Counted from the stretch's first letter, positions 43,555-52,597 are shown. The stretch: DNA of 64,000 bases from Microlunatus soli (GCF_900105385.1 NZ_LT629772.1:6262001-6326000), one strand, 5' to 3'. Notes: generated by a model not told the origin, from the letters alone. A program made the numbers and translations.

Positions 43555-44928
43555 TCAGGTTTGTTGGAGGTCGTGCCCCGATCCGGTTGCTCGATCGGTA
43601 TCCGGTGCCGACCGCGGCGGGCGGACCGGTAACAGGGCCACCGCACCACCGACCAACACCAGGATGATCCCGACGATACCGATCCGATCGCCGAACAGGC
43701 CAGAGAACACGGCGAAGAGTGTCGGAGCCAGGAAAGAGGCAGCCCGGCCGGTGGTTGCGTACAGGCCGAAAAGCTCGCCCTCTCGGTCCGGTGGGGCGAT
43801 CCGGGCCAGATAGGAGCGCGAGCTGGCTTGTGCCGGCCCGACCCAGAGCACCATCAGCAGCGCGAAGATCCAGAACAAGGTGGTGATGTTCGGCGGCTGC
43901 AGCAGCGCCACCACCAGCAGCGTGCAGGCCATCAGCACCAGCCCGGCGAGCGAGATCAGGACCACCCGCTTGGGGCCGATCCGGTCCTCGACCCGGCCCA
44001 TCGCCACGGCTCCCAGGGCAGCGGCGACATTGGCCACCACGCCGAAGATCAGGACGGTGCCGCTGGCCATCCCGTACACGCTGACCGCGAGGATCGCACC
44101 GAAGCTGAACACCGCAGCCAACCCGTCACGGTAGAGCGCGCTGGCCAGCAGGAAGTAGACCGCATGCCGGTCGGCCTTGAAGAGCGCGACGATGTCGCGG
44201 ATCAACTGCCGATAGGAGTCGATGATGCCGCGACCTGCCTTGACCCCGCCGGCCGCCGGGGCCTCCGGTACGGCGAACAGCACCGGCAACGCGAAGATCC
44301 CGAACCAGGCGGCCGCCATCAGCGCGATGGCCCGGTAGCGCAGCCCGCCCTCGTCTCCGGCGCCGAACCAGCCGACGTCGGGGGAGATGAAGCCGACGTA
44401 GCAGATCAACAGCAGGAAGATGCCGCCGAAGTAGCCCATCGCCCAGCCGAAGCCCGAGACCCGGCCGATCGTGGCCTTGGTGGAGACCTGCGGCAGCATC
44501 GAGTTGTACGAGACCGCCGCGAACTCGGAGAACACGTTGCCGGCCGCCAACAACAGCAGACCGAGCCACAGATAGCTCGGCTCGTTCTTCACCCAGAACA
44601 GGCCGATCATGGTCAGCAGCATCAGCCCCGACCAGACCGCCAGGTTGCGCCGCCGGTGTCCGCCGGCGTCGGCGCGTTTGCCGCTGATCGGGGCGATCAA
44701 CGCGATGAACACACCGGCGACCGCGGTGGAGATGCCGACCCAGGTGTTGCCGGTCAGGCCGCCCGGACGGGCGTCGCCGACCACGCCCTGAACGATGTAG
44801 GGACCGAAGACGAACGTGGTGATCACCGCGTTCTGCGCGGCCGAGCCCCAGTCCCACAGCGCCCAGGCCAGCACCGTACGGCGTTTGGCCGGTGCCCGGT
44901 CGGTCGGTTCGAGCTGCCCGCTGCTCAT
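43555..44928 (-). CDS. UMF1 (Atg22-like) MFS transporter
   Basis: About 457 residues from ATG at 44928. The start ALWDWGSAAQNAVITTFVFG is the Atg22/UMF1 signature (D-W...), followed by eleven or twelve membrane segments, the ISGKRADAGGHRRRN loop and FSEFAAVSYNSMLPQ. Family members in yeast export amino acids from vacuoles; bacterial substrates are unknown. It begins 4 bp after the GDPD stop, so it is in an operon with that gene. Confidence 0.88.
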   Translation of the reverse strand: MSSGQLEPTDRAPAKRRTVLAWALWDWGSAAQNAVITTFVFGPYIVQGVVGDARPGGLTGNTWVGISTAVAGVFIALIAPISGKRADAGGHRRRNLAVWSGLMLLTMIGLFWVKNEPSYLWLGLLLLAAGNVFSEFAAVSYNSMLPQVSTKATIGRVSGFGWAMGYFGGIFLLLICYVGFISPDVGWFGAGDEGGLRYRAIALMAAAWFGIFALPVLFAVPEAPAAGGVKAGRGIIDSYRQLIRDIVALFKADRHAVYFLLASALYRDGLAAVFSFGAILAVSVYGMASGTVLIFGVVANVAAALGAVAMGRVEDRIGPKRVVLISLAGLVLMACTLLVVALLQPPNITTLFWIFALLMVLWVGPAQASSRSYLARIAPPDREGELFGLYATTGRAASFLAPTLFAVFSGLFGDRIGIVGIILVLVGGAVALLPVRPPRSAPDTDRATGSGHDLQQT

Positions 44929-44932
44929 CTGC

Positions 44933-45745
44933 TCAGCGCTCCGATCCGGCGGTCCACAGGCCACGTGCCTGTAACACCGACTTCAGGGTGTCCGGGCGGT
45001 CGGTGAAGATGCCGTCCACTCCGAGGTCGAGCAGCCGTTCGATCTCCGCGGACTCGTTGACGGTCCAGACGTGGACCTGGCGTCCGGAGCGGTGCGCGGC
45101 CTTGACCAACGACGGGGTGACCACCGTGACCTCGCGGCCGGCGATCGTGGTCGTCACCGGCAGTTGCAGCGCGACGCCGGGGGAGTCGATCAGGTTTTTG
45201 ATCAACGGCACTCTGGTCAGCCAGGGCAGGAAACGCAGCTGGGCGATCCCGCGGGAACTGACCGCCGACGCCACCCCCGGCAGCAGCTTGCGCAGGCGGC
45301 GCAGCCGGTCGACCCCGAAGGAGCTGACGCAGACCCGGTCACCGATGCCGAGGTCGAGGATCTGCCGGGCCAGCGGGGCGACCGCGCCCTCGGCCTTGCA
45401 GTCGATGTTGAAGCGTGCCTGCGGGAACGCCTCGATCAACTCGGCCAGGGTGGGAATCTGCAGCTCGCCGGCGACCCGGGCGCTGCGTACCTGTTTGAAA
45501 CTGAGCTCACCGATCGCTCCGGTGCGATCAGTCACCCGATCCAGCCGCGGGTCGTGGAACGCGACAAGTTGATCATCGGCGGTGGCGTGCACATCGGTCT
45601 CCAGGTACCGATACCCGAGCTCGACAGCGTTGCCGAAGGCGTACAGCGTGTTCTCCTTGCCCACGTTGGCCGGCAGCTCCGCGCCGCCGCGATGGGCAAA
45701 GGCCAGGAAGGGCACGTCGAAGAACTCGTAGTCGCTGGCCGGCAT
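44933..45745 (-). CDS. Glycerophosphodiester phosphodiesterase
   Basis: About 270 residues from ATG at 45745; a second ATG at 45754 is also in frame. FAHRGGAELPANVGKENTL, ETDVHATADDQLVAFHDPRL and FNIDCKAEG supply the His/Glu/Asp metal and acid-base residues of GDPD. It cleaves glycerophosphodiesters to glycerol-3-phosphate plus alcohol. There is no signal peptide, so it is cytosolic. CATAAT lies 7 bp before ATG 45745 and could be a -10 of a leaderless transcript. It could recycle glycerol phosphate for the wall polymer; this is speculative. Confidence 0.9.
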   Translation of the reverse strand: MPASDYEFFDVPFLAFAHRGGAELPANVGKENTLYAFGNAVELGYRYLETDVHATADDQLVAFHDPRLDRVTDRTGAIGELSFKQVRSARVAGELQIPTLAELIEAFPQARFNIDCKAEGAVAPLARQILDLGIGDRVCVSSFGVDRLRRLRKLLPGVASAVSSRGIAQLRFLPWLTRVPLIKNLIDSPGVALQLPVTTTIAGREVTVVTPSLVKAAHRSGRQVHVWTVNESAEIERLLDLGVDGIFTDRPDTLKSVLQARGLWTAGSER

Positions 45746-45929
45746 GATGATCATTATGTCGGTCCGGGTGGCTCTCGGTGTCCGGTGTCGGCGCAGCAGG
45801 TCCGTGGTCAGCACCGGGAGCAGCGAGATGGCGATGAGAATCACGCCCGGTTGGAGCTGAGGTTGTTGATTCTGGCCGCCAGGTCCGAAGCGGTCGCGAT
45901 TGTCGTCGCTGCGCTCACAGCGACGATCC

Positions 45930-47219
45930 TCAACAGCTCCTGACCCGTGCTGCCCGGTCGACATCGTTGCGATCCTGGCGGCTGCGCCGCAAGGACATCC
46001 GCGGGCGGGCGGTCAGGACCTTGCTCAGCGGGGTGCGGAGCAGGAGTTCGACGAGCAGCACGGTGCCGAGGACGGTGCCGACGAACAAGATCACCATCTC
46101 GGTCGGAGTGCCGACGCCGGCGGCGTTCAGGGCGGGCAACAACCAGCGGTCCAGGGCCCAGAGAACCAGCGGATGCAGGGCGAACACGCCGAACGCCCGG
46201 TGTGCGCCCGCCGCGGCCAGTCGGGCGGTCCGTCCGCCGGCCGGTGCGCGGCGATCCCAGGTGATGCACAGCGCGTAGACCACCAGCGTCGCACCCGCGG
46301 CCCAGGGCAGGATGGTCGGGAAGGCGGGCAGCGAGGCCAACATCGCCGAGCCTGCGCTGGAACGGATCAGGAACACGCCCATCGTGACCACCACGCCGAC
46401 TCCGAAGAGGACTGAGATCAGCACCGGGCGGGCCCGGATCCACCGGTCGACCCGATCTCGATGCAGCGCGGTGAGCATTCCGGCGGCGATGAAGAACGCG
46501 TAGATCGGCAACTGGGTGTCCGGGTGCCGCCACGGATAGCCGGCAATCGAGTGCGGTGCTGGCAGCAGCGAGACCGCGGCCATGCTGCCGAGCTGCAGGA
46601 CGGCGCCGCCGACCAGGATCGCCACCGACCGGCGGATCGACGCACCGCGGACGAGGCGGTGCAGCAGCGGGAAGACGGCATACAGCTGGATCGAGATCAG
46701 CAGGAAGTACAGGTGGTACCAGACGCCACCGGTGAGCAGCTGGGTCGTCAGCCGGGTGATGCCGGGCCACCATCCGGGTCTGCCGTCGACGGCCAACTCG
46801 ACGGCGTAGTAGATGCAGGACCAGGCCACGTACGGCAGCACGACGGCCCCGAACCGGCGGCGCCAGAAGCGGGCCGGCGCCAGCTCCCGGTCCCGGTAGC
46901 CGTACATCAGCACCAGCGCGGAGATGAACACGAACGCGTACCGGGTGAAGTGCATGGCCATCCCCCAGGCCGCGACGGACCGGCGTTCGAAGTCGCCGAC
47001 GTAGGTCACGACGTGGGCCGCGATGACGCAGCTGAACACGATGACGCGCATCGCGTCGATGTCGCGGCGGCGGGGCTGTCCGGCTGCTCGGCGGCTGGAG
47101 TCGGGCCGGCTGGAGTCGGGCCGAATGGAGTCGGGCCGGCTGGAGTCGGGGAGGGTGGAGTCGGGGCGGGCCGTGCTCGGCGGTTCTCGGAGCTGCCGAG
47201 GGCGTCCGTCGGGGCGCAT
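45930..47219 (-). CDS. Acyltransferase 3 family membrane protein
   Basis: A 429-residue protein. A disordered N-terminus with repeated RPDSS units (see 47095-47169) is followed by DIDAMRVIVFSCVIAAHVVTY, containing the arginine and the catalytic-type histidine of Acyl_transf_3, then about ten membrane segments (VWYHLYFLLISIQLYAVFPL, FGVFALHPLVLWAL). It likely O-acylates a surface glycan across the membrane. ATG chosen with AGGAAA seven bases upstream. The tail is basic. Confidence 0.87.
   Translation of the reverse strand: MRPDGRPRQLREPPSTARPDSTLPDSSRPDSIRPDSSRPDSSRRAAGQPRRRDIDAMRVIVFSCVIAAHVVTYVGDFERRSVAAWGMAMHFTRYAFVFISALVLMYGYRDRELAPARFWRRRFGAVVLPYVAWSCIYYAVELAVDGRPGWWPGITRLTTQLLTGGVWYHLYFLLISIQLYAVFPLLHRLVRGASIRRSVAILVGGAVLQLGSMAAVSLLPAPHSIAGYPWRHPDTQLPIYAFFIAAGMLTALHRDRVDRWIRARPVLISVLFGVGVVVTMGVFLIRSSAGSAMLASLPAFPTILPWAAGATLVVYALCITWDRRAPAGGRTARLAAAGAHRAFGVFALHPLVLWALDRWLLPALNAAGVGTPTEMVILFVGTVLGTVLLVELLLRTPLSKVLTARPRMSLRRSRQDRNDVDRAARVRSC
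47095..47169. repeat. Five 15-bp tandem repeats in the acyltransferase N-terminus
   Basis: Units at 47095, 47110, 47125, 47140 and 47155 share the core TGGAGTCGGG and encode SRPDS-type pentapeptides in the minus-strand gene. Near identity of the copies points to recent slippage, and length variation between strains is likely. Confidence 0.88.
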
Positions 47220-47279
47220 GGGTATTTCCTACTGTCGAACGGGGTATTTGGGCCGACCCTACCGGTTGGCCGCGCTTCG

Positions 47280-47960
47280 TCAGTTGACGCCCGGCAGCCG
47301 GTCCAACCAATGGGCGATCGCGGCCGGCATCCAGGTGGGTAGGCCGAGCAGCAGAAGATACCCGTACCCGAGCGCACCCAGGCAAGCGAAGAAGATCACC
47401 CAGCCGAGCACCTGCCGGGGGCGGCTCCAGCCGCGGAACTTGTGCAGCTGCTTCTTGAACCACTGCATCAGCCGCTGCGCCCATTCGAATTCGCTGGCCC
47501 AGACCGCGAGCCCGAGCAGCACCAGCGGAATGCCGCCGGGACCGGGAAGCGGTCCGGTCACCGCGCCCAGCGCGATCAACAAGGTCCCGGCGATCGCGAT
47601 CACCACGCGGTAGATCCGTGCCTTGTGCGGGTCGGCACGGATCTTGCGGCGCCACTCCCAGCGATCGTCGGTCTTGTCCAGCAGCACCGGTACGTCGCCG
47701 TGGTGGTGGCGATGCCGTTCCTCGGTCGGTTCCGCCGGTTGCTGCGGTTGGTCGGCACCGTGATTGCCGGGGCTGTCGGGGGACTGCGGAGCATCCGTCG
47801 CCGGGTCATCCTGGTCGGAATCCGGTGCGGTCGGCTGCTGATCGGTGCCGTGGTCGCGGCCACGCGCGCCCCCGGTCGACATGTCCACAACTGTAGAGGC
47901 TGGATCCAGCGGCAGCTCCGACTCGGCGTCCGACGCCACCCCGAGCTGCGCCTCAGCCAT
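47280..47960 (-). CDS. PGPGW-domain transmembrane protein
   Basis: About 226 residues from ATG at 47960. The first ~85 residues are charged and disordered with a His-rich patch (ERHRHHHGD). The C-terminal half carries VVIAIAGTLLIALGAVTGPL, PGPGGIPLVLLGLAVWASEF (the PGPGW-type motif) and a third segment GWVIFFACLGALGYGYLLLL. Function unknown. Its start overlaps the stop of the serine hydrolase by 8 bp, so the two are translationally coupled. Confidence 0.85.
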   Translation of the reverse strand: MAEAQLGVASDAESELPLDPASTVVDMSTGGARGRDHGTDQQPTAPDSDQDDPATDAPQSPDSPGNHGADQPQQPAEPTEERHRHHHGDVPVLLDKTDDRWEWRRKIRADPHKARIYRVVIAIAGTLLIALGAVTGPLPGPGGIPLVLLGLAVWASEFEWAQRLMQWFKKQLHKFRGWSRPRQVLGWVIFFACLGALGYGYLLLLGLPTWMPAAIAHWLDRLPGVN

Positions 47961-48894
47961 GACCGACCGGCACGTCGGCGGCATAGCTGTCGGCCTGCCA
48001 GGCCGTACGGTGTGCCCACGCCTCGGCGGCCAGGCGGCCGATCACGTCGTGCGACCGGTCATTGGGCCAGCGTCCGCTGACGGCGGCGCTGAGCACGAAT
48101 TCCCCCTCCGGGTCGTCGACCCCGCCGGGACGGATCAGGGCGGCGTCGAGCACCGCGTCACTGACCCAGCCGTTCTTGTGCGCGACCCAGGTGCCCTCCG
48201 GCAGCCCCTGTGTCACGTCGGTGGTCACTTCGTTGTCCGCCAGGATCGCCAACACCTCCCGACAGGTGGCGGGCTCAGCGGCGGTGCCGGCGGCCAGCGC
48301 GGCCAGCACGGCGTTCAGGCCGGCGGCGGTCACCACATTGCTGCGGCCGACCTGCTGGGCGGCGTAGTCGTTGATCATCCGCACCACCCGCAGGTCGCCG
48401 GCGTCGCAGGCCGCGATCGCCTCGGCGACGGCATCGAAGCCGACCGCCTCCAGCACCAGGTTGGTCGCCAGGTTGGAGGATCGGATGATCGAACGCCGGC
48501 ACAGCCAGCGCAGCGACACCTGGCTGCCCATCGCGTCCCACACCTCATGATCGGAGTCGTCCTCGACGTCGACCCCGAACGGGCTACCGACCCTGGAGGT
48601 GAAGCTGTTGTGGACGGTGAGCATCGAGTCCAGGTCGAGCCGTCCCTGGTCGCGGCCGCGGTAGGCAGCCAGCACCAGCGGCAGCTTCATCGTGCTCGCG
48701 GCGTAATGCTCATCGTCGGCCGCCCGCCCGGCGATCGGCCCGGACGCCGACGCGAGCTGGTAGGAGACCCGGATCGCGGTCCCGGATCCGGCCGCCTCGT
48801 CGACCGCTGCCTGGGCGATGGCGTCCAGCCGTTCGGAGAGGGACGACGCCGAGGTGCGGTGCTGAGGTTCGGGCTGGTCGGTGCTGTCGGTCAC
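47953..48894 (-). CDS. Class A beta-lactamase-like serine hydrolase
   Basis: About 313 residues from GTG at 48894. The penicilloyl-transferase-type motifs are in order: S67-T-M-K70 (AASTMKLPL), SSNLATN as the SxN element, and HKNGWVSDAV as the KxG element. They are close to the Ambler spacing, but there is no signal peptide or lipobox, and the omega-loop Glu is not evident. It may be a cytosolic esterase or peptidase rather than a true beta-lactamase. Divergent from the pyridoxal kinase across 76 bp. Confidence 0.8.
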   Translation of the reverse strand: MTDSTDQPEPQHRTSASSLSERLDAIAQAAVDEAAGSGTAIRVSYQLASASGPIAGRAADDEHYAASTMKLPLVLAAYRGRDQGRLDLDSMLTVHNSFTSRVGSPFGVDVEDDSDHEVWDAMGSQVSLRWLCRRSIIRSSNLATNLVLEAVGFDAVAEAIAACDAGDLRVVRMINDYAAQQVGRSNVVTAAGLNAVLAALAAGTAAEPATCREVLAILADNEVTTDVTQGLPEGTWVAHKNGWVSDAVLDAALIRPGGVDDPEGEFVLSAAVSGRWPNDRSHDVIGRLAAEAWAHRTAWQADSYAADVPVGHG

Positions 48895-48970
48895 AGTGCA
48901 CAGTCTGACCGATCCGAAGGGTCGGGTGGGAGAGTCGTGCACAACCGGACCCGGATGGAAGGATGTCGCG

Positions 48971-49822
48971 GTGACCACGATCCTCTCCATCCAGTCCTCG
49001 GTCGCGTACGGCCATGTCGGCAACAGTGCCGCGACCTTTCCGTTGATGCGGCGCGGCGTCGAGGTCTGGCCGGTCTACACCGTGCACTTCTCCAACAACA
49101 CCAGCTACGGATCCTGGCGCGGGCCGCTGTTGGCGGCCGACGACGTCCTGGAGGTGGTGCGCGGGATCGACGACCGTGGCGTACTGGGCCGCTGCGACGC
49201 GGTGCTGTCGGGCTACCAGGGCGGGGAGGACGTCGGCGCAGCCGTACTGGCGGCAGTCGAGTTGGTCCGGAGTCGCAATCCGCGGGCCATCTACTGCTGT
49301 GACCCGGTGATGGGCGACGTCGATCGTGGCGTCTACGTCCGTCCCGGCATCCCGGAGTTCATGCGGACCCGGGTGGTCCCGGCCGCACAGGTGATCACGC
49401 CCAACCAGTTCGAGCTCGGACTGCTGACCGGGCTGCCGACCGACAGCACCGACGACGTGCTGGCGGCCGCGACCGCCGCCCGGGAGCTCGGCCCGCGGAC
49501 CGTTCTGGTCACCAGCGTGATCACCACCGACGCACCCGAAGACCTGGCGATGATCATGGTCAACGACGACGGCGCCTGGTTGGTGACCACCCCGCTGTTG
49601 GGCCAGACCTTCACCGGGGCAGGGGATCTGACCGCCGCGGTCTTCCTCGGCGGGCTGCTCTCGCCGGCCGACCCGGTCCAGGCGCTGGCCGACACTGCCG
49701 CCGTCGCCTACGGCGTACTCAGCATCACCGCCGACCTCGGCAGCCGGGAGCTGCAGTTGGTCGCTGCCCAGGACGTCATCGCCCGGCCACGGGAGGTCTT
49801 CATCCCGACCCGGCTGCAGTGA
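48971..49822 (+). CDS. pdxY: Pyridoxal kinase PdxY
   Basis: A 283-residue ribokinase-fold enzyme that phosphorylates pyridoxal. ILSIQSSVAYGHVGNSAATF is the substrate-binding start, VYTVHFSNNTSYGSWRG the lid, YCCDPVMGDVDRGVYV and ITPNQFELGLLTG the nucleotide-binding middle. The catalytic loop reads FTGAGDLTAAVFLGG (GAGD instead of GTGD). GTG start with GGAAGG upstream. It is monocistronic between divergent and independent genes. Confidence 0.93.
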   Translation: MTTILSIQSSVAYGHVGNSAATFPLMRRGVEVWPVYTVHFSNNTSYGSWRGPLLAADDVLEVVRGIDDRGVLGRCDAVLSGYQGGEDVGAAVLAAVELVRSRNPRAIYCCDPVMGDVDRGVYVRPGIPEFMRTRVVPAAQVITPNQFELGLLTGLPTDSTDDVLAAATAARELGPRTVLVTSVITTDAPEDLAMIMVNDDGAWLVTTPLLGQTFTGAGDLTAAVFLGGLLSPADPVQALADTAAVAYGVLSITADLGSRELQLVAAQDVIARPREVFIPTRLQ

Positions 49823-49993
49823 ACGACCGTCGACGAGCCGGCCGTCGAATCTGGAAGTACTCCAATCTGGATGCCCGGTGCGTTGTGTCATCGCAACGGG
49901 CAGGCAGAACGCTAATCTCTTCCTGACCAAACTGCGTGTCTGTCTCGAACGGGTCGACGCAGGAAAGATTTCGTGACGAGGAGACCAGCAAGA

Positions 49994-50422
49994 ATGAAGG
50001 GCTTCAAGAATTTCTTGATGCGCGGCGACATCATCGTCGTCGCGGTCGGCCTGGTGGTGGCGACGGCGTTCAGCACACTGATCAGCGCCTTCACCGACAA
50101 CATCATCAACCCGATCGTTGCGCGGGCATCCGGCGCAGCGCCGAACAGCCAGGGACTGGGTGTCCAGCTCGGTGGAGAAGGCAACGCCGCGACCTTCCTG
50201 AACATCGGGGCGTTCATCAGCGCGATCATCTACTTCATCATCTTCATGGCGGTGATCTACTTCGCGATCGTCGTTCCGTACAAGCATGTCCAGGCCCGTC
50301 GGGGCGTGACCGTCTTCGGCGATCCGGCGCCGGCACAGACCTGCCCGTCCTGCCTGTCCGACGATCTGCCGGTCGGCGCCACCAAGTGCAGGTACTGCAC
50401 TGCGGACATCGCCGCTGCTTGA
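49994..50422 (+). CDS. mscL: Large-conductance mechanosensitive channel MscL
   Basis: A 142-residue channel subunit. MKGFKNFLMRGDIIVVAVGL is the S1 helix and TM1 start, with FSTLISAFTDNIINPIV, then TM2 (ISAIIYFIIFMAVIYFAIVV). The C-terminus carries a zinc-ribbon-like pair, CPSC and CRYC, as in many actinobacterial MscL. ATG at 49994 chosen; a GTG at 49973 is also in frame, with GGAAAG before it. A strong hairpin follows. Confidence 0.95.
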   Translation: MKGFKNFLMRGDIIVVAVGLVVATAFSTLISAFTDNIINPIVARASGAAPNSQGLGVQLGGEGNAATFLNIGAFISAIIYFIIFMAVIYFAIVVPYKHVQARRGVTVFGDPAPAQTCPSCLSDDLPVGATKCRYCTADIAAA

Positions 50423-50454
50423 ACCCAGGCAGGGTTTTGACCCGTTGATCAACA

Positions 50455-50497
50455 GCAGAAGTCCCGCTGAGCCCTGTCGGCTCGGCGGGACTTCTGC
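50455..50497 (+). terminator. Strong terminator after mscL
   Basis: The arms 50455-50473 and 50479-50497 pair over 19 positions (one G-T) with a five-base CTGTC loop. It lies 32 bp after the mscL stop and ends 9 bp before the next start. Confidence 0.9.
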
Positions 50498-50506
50498 GTA
50501 CAGTGC

Positions 50507-50938
50507 ATGATCATGACGGCACACTGCCAGGCAACTGCTGCCGACGTCCACCGGATCGCGGGGGAGTTGCCGTACGTCACGGTGGAAACCGGCCCGAAGG
50601 GCAACCGTGTCTATCAGGTCGGCGGCAAGTCGTTCGTGTTCTTCCGTACGCCGCGACCCGACGCCTACGACCCGGACACCGGCGAACGCTACGACGACGT
50701 GATCGTCATCTGGGTCGCATCACAGGCCGACAAGATGGCGCTGATCCAGGACGAGTCCACACCGTTCTTCAGCACACCGCACTTCGACGGGCACCTGTCG
50801 ATCCTGGTCAGGGCGTCCCGACTGCACGAGATCACCCGCGACGAGGTGACCGAACTGATCCAGGACGCCTGGCTGTCCCGGGCCTCCCGCCGCCGTGCCC
50901 GCCAGTGGCTCGCCGACCAAGGCCTGGCAGAACTCTGA
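50507..50938 (+). CDS. MmcQ/YjbR-family protein
   Basis: A 143-residue protein with the YjbR fold: LPYVTVETGPKGNRVYQVGG, KSFVFFRTP, YDDVIVIWVASQADKMALIQ, FFSTPHFDGHLSILVR and the C-terminal LIQDAWLSRASRRRARQWL. The double-wing resembles DNA-binding CyaY-like proteins, but the role is unproven. ATG chosen; a second ATG follows two codons later. Confidence 0.9.
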   Translation: MIMTAHCQATAADVHRIAGELPYVTVETGPKGNRVYQVGGKSFVFFRTPRPDAYDPDTGERYDDVIVIWVASQADKMALIQDESTPFFSTPHFDGHLSILVRASRLHEITRDEVTELIQDAWLSRASRRRARQWLADQGLAEL

Positions 50939-50951
50939 GCCACCCCCAAAC

Positions 50952-51012
50952 GCCGACCCGTCAGTTCCTCCCCGACACGCGCGGAATGTCGGGGAGGAAC
51001 TGACGGGTCGGC
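50952..51012. terminator. Perfect 26-bp inverted repeat between convergent genes
   Basis: The arms 50952-50977 and 50987-51012 are exact complements with a nine-base loop. It lies between the convergent YjbR-like and XRE-MurA genes and ends 7 bp from the latter's stop, so it can end both transcripts. No T-tract is present. Confidence 0.9.
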
Positions 51013-51019
51013 GGGAGTG

Positions 51020-52597
51020 TCAGTCGCGGAAGACCTCGATGTTGGCTCCGATCGCGTTCAGCCGGTTGGGCAGGTCCTCATAGCCGCGGTTGATCATGTA
51101 GACGTCGCGGAGCACCGACTCGCCGCGAGCGGCGAGCATGCCGAGCAGGATGCAGACACTCGGCCGCAGGGCCTGCGGGCAGACGATCTCATAGCCCCGC
51201 CAGCGGGTCGGGCCGACGATCCGCAACCGGTGCGGGTCGAGCAGCTGCATGTTGGCGCCGATCTTGTTCATCTCCAGGAGATGGATGGCGCGGTTCTCAT
51301 ACACCCAGTCGTGCAGGGTGGTGGTGCCCTCAGCGGCGGCGGCGATCACGGCGAAGAACGGCAGATTGTCGATGTTCAGACCCGGGAACGGCATCGGGTG
51401 GATCTTGTCGATCGGTGCTTTCAACGCACTCGGCCGGACGGTGATGTCGACCAATCGCGTGTGACCGTTACGCGACTCGTACTCCTCCGACAGGGTGAAG
51501 TCCAACCCCATCTCGCCGAGGATGGACAGCTCGATCTCCAGGAACTCGATCGGCGCCCGGGTGATCGTCAACTCGGAGTTGGTGACGATGCCGGCGGTGA
51601 GCAGGCTCATCGCCTCGATCGGGTCCTCCGACGGGGCGTACTCGACGTCGGTGCTGATCTCCTCCACACCACGGATCGTCAACGTTGTGGTGCCGATCCC
51701 GTCGATCTGGACGCCGAGCTTGGTCAGGAAGAAGCACAGATCCTGCACCATGTAGTTCGGGCTGGCGTTGCGCAGCACGGTCACACCCGGGTTCATCGCG
51801 GCGGCCAGCAACGCGTTCTCGGTCGCGGTGTCGCCGCGCTCGGTCAGGGTGATCGGCCGGGTCGGCTCGACGGTCGGATCGACCACGCTGTGGTAGTAGC
51901 CGACGGTCGCGGTGACCTCGAGACCGAAGTGTCGCAACACCTGCAGGTGCGGCTCGATGGTGCGCGCACCAAGATCACATCCGCCGGCGTAGGGCAGCAT
52001 GAACTTGTCGTAGGCATGCAGCAGCGGACCGAAGAACATGATGATGCTGCGGGTCCGTCGAGCAGCGTCGACATCCATCGCGTCAAGATCAAGTTTGTCC
52101 GGACGGACCAGGGTGAGATCGCTCCGGTCGGCCGACCAGGTGGCTTCCACACCGATCGAGGTGAGTACCTCGACGATCCGGTTGACCTCCTCGATCCGGG
52201 CGATGCCCTTGAGGACCGTGCGACCCCGGTTGAGCAGGCTTGCGCAGAGCACCGCGACCGCGGCGTTCTTGGAGGAGCGGACCTCGATGCTGCCGCTGAG
52301 TGTGTTGCCGCCCTGGACCCGGAGATGTGTCGGGCCGGCTGCGCCGAGGGAGATGATCGGCTGCTCGAGGGCCTCTGCGATGCGGGTCACCATGTCAAGA
52401 CTGAGATTCTGATTGCCGGCCTCGATCCTGTGGATTGCGCTCTGACTGGTGCCGAGTTGCGATGCCAGTTGGGTCTGTGTGAGCCCCCGGTGCTTCCGTG
52501 CGTCACGGATCAGTCCACCGATGTGGTCCAAGGTCAATTCAGTCACCGGAGGAGAATAACTCACATCCGAGATATTTCTGAGTCTCATCTTGGTCAC
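51020..52597 (-). CDS. XRE helix-turn-helix fused to MurA-like enolpyruvyl transferase
   Basis: About 525 residues from GTG at 52597, which has CAGGAG seven bases before it. Residues about 24-75 (IGGLIRDARKHRGLTQTQLA, SQLGTSQSAIHRIEAGNQ) are an XRE helix-turn-helix. The rest is an EPSP-synthase-like fold close to UDP-GlcNAc 1-carboxyvinyltransferase: SKNAA near the N-terminus, GGCDLGAR with the fosfomycin-binding Cys near 207, IDNLPFF, and YENR. In the last conserved block ALRPS replaces DLRAS, so an Asp important in MurA is missing. It may be a specialised second MurA, or a regulator that senses UDP-GlcNAc. Confidence 0.85.
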   Translation of the reverse strand: MTKMRLRNISDVSYSPPVTELTLDHIGGLIRDARKHRGLTQTQLASQLGTSQSAIHRIEAGNQNLSLDMVTRIAEALEQPIISLGAAGPTHLRVQGGNTLSGSIEVRSSKNAAVAVLCASLLNRGRTVLKGIARIEEVNRIVEVLTSIGVEATWSADRSDLTLVRPDKLDLDAMDVDAARRTRSIIMFFGPLLHAYDKFMLPYAGGCDLGARTIEPHLQVLRHFGLEVTATVGYYHSVVDPTVEPTRPITLTERGDTATENALLAAAMNPGVTVLRNASPNYMVQDLCFFLTKLGVQIDGIGTTTLTIRGVEEISTDVEYAPSEDPIEAMSLLTAGIVTNSELTITRAPIEFLEIELSILGEMGLDFTLSEEYESRNGHTRLVDITVRPSALKAPIDKIHPMPFPGLNIDNLPFFAVIAAAAEGTTTLHDWVYENRAIHLLEMNKIGANMQLLDPHRLRIVGPTRWRGYEIVCPQALRPSVCILLGMLAARGESVLRDVYMINRGYEDLPNRLNAIGANIEVFRD

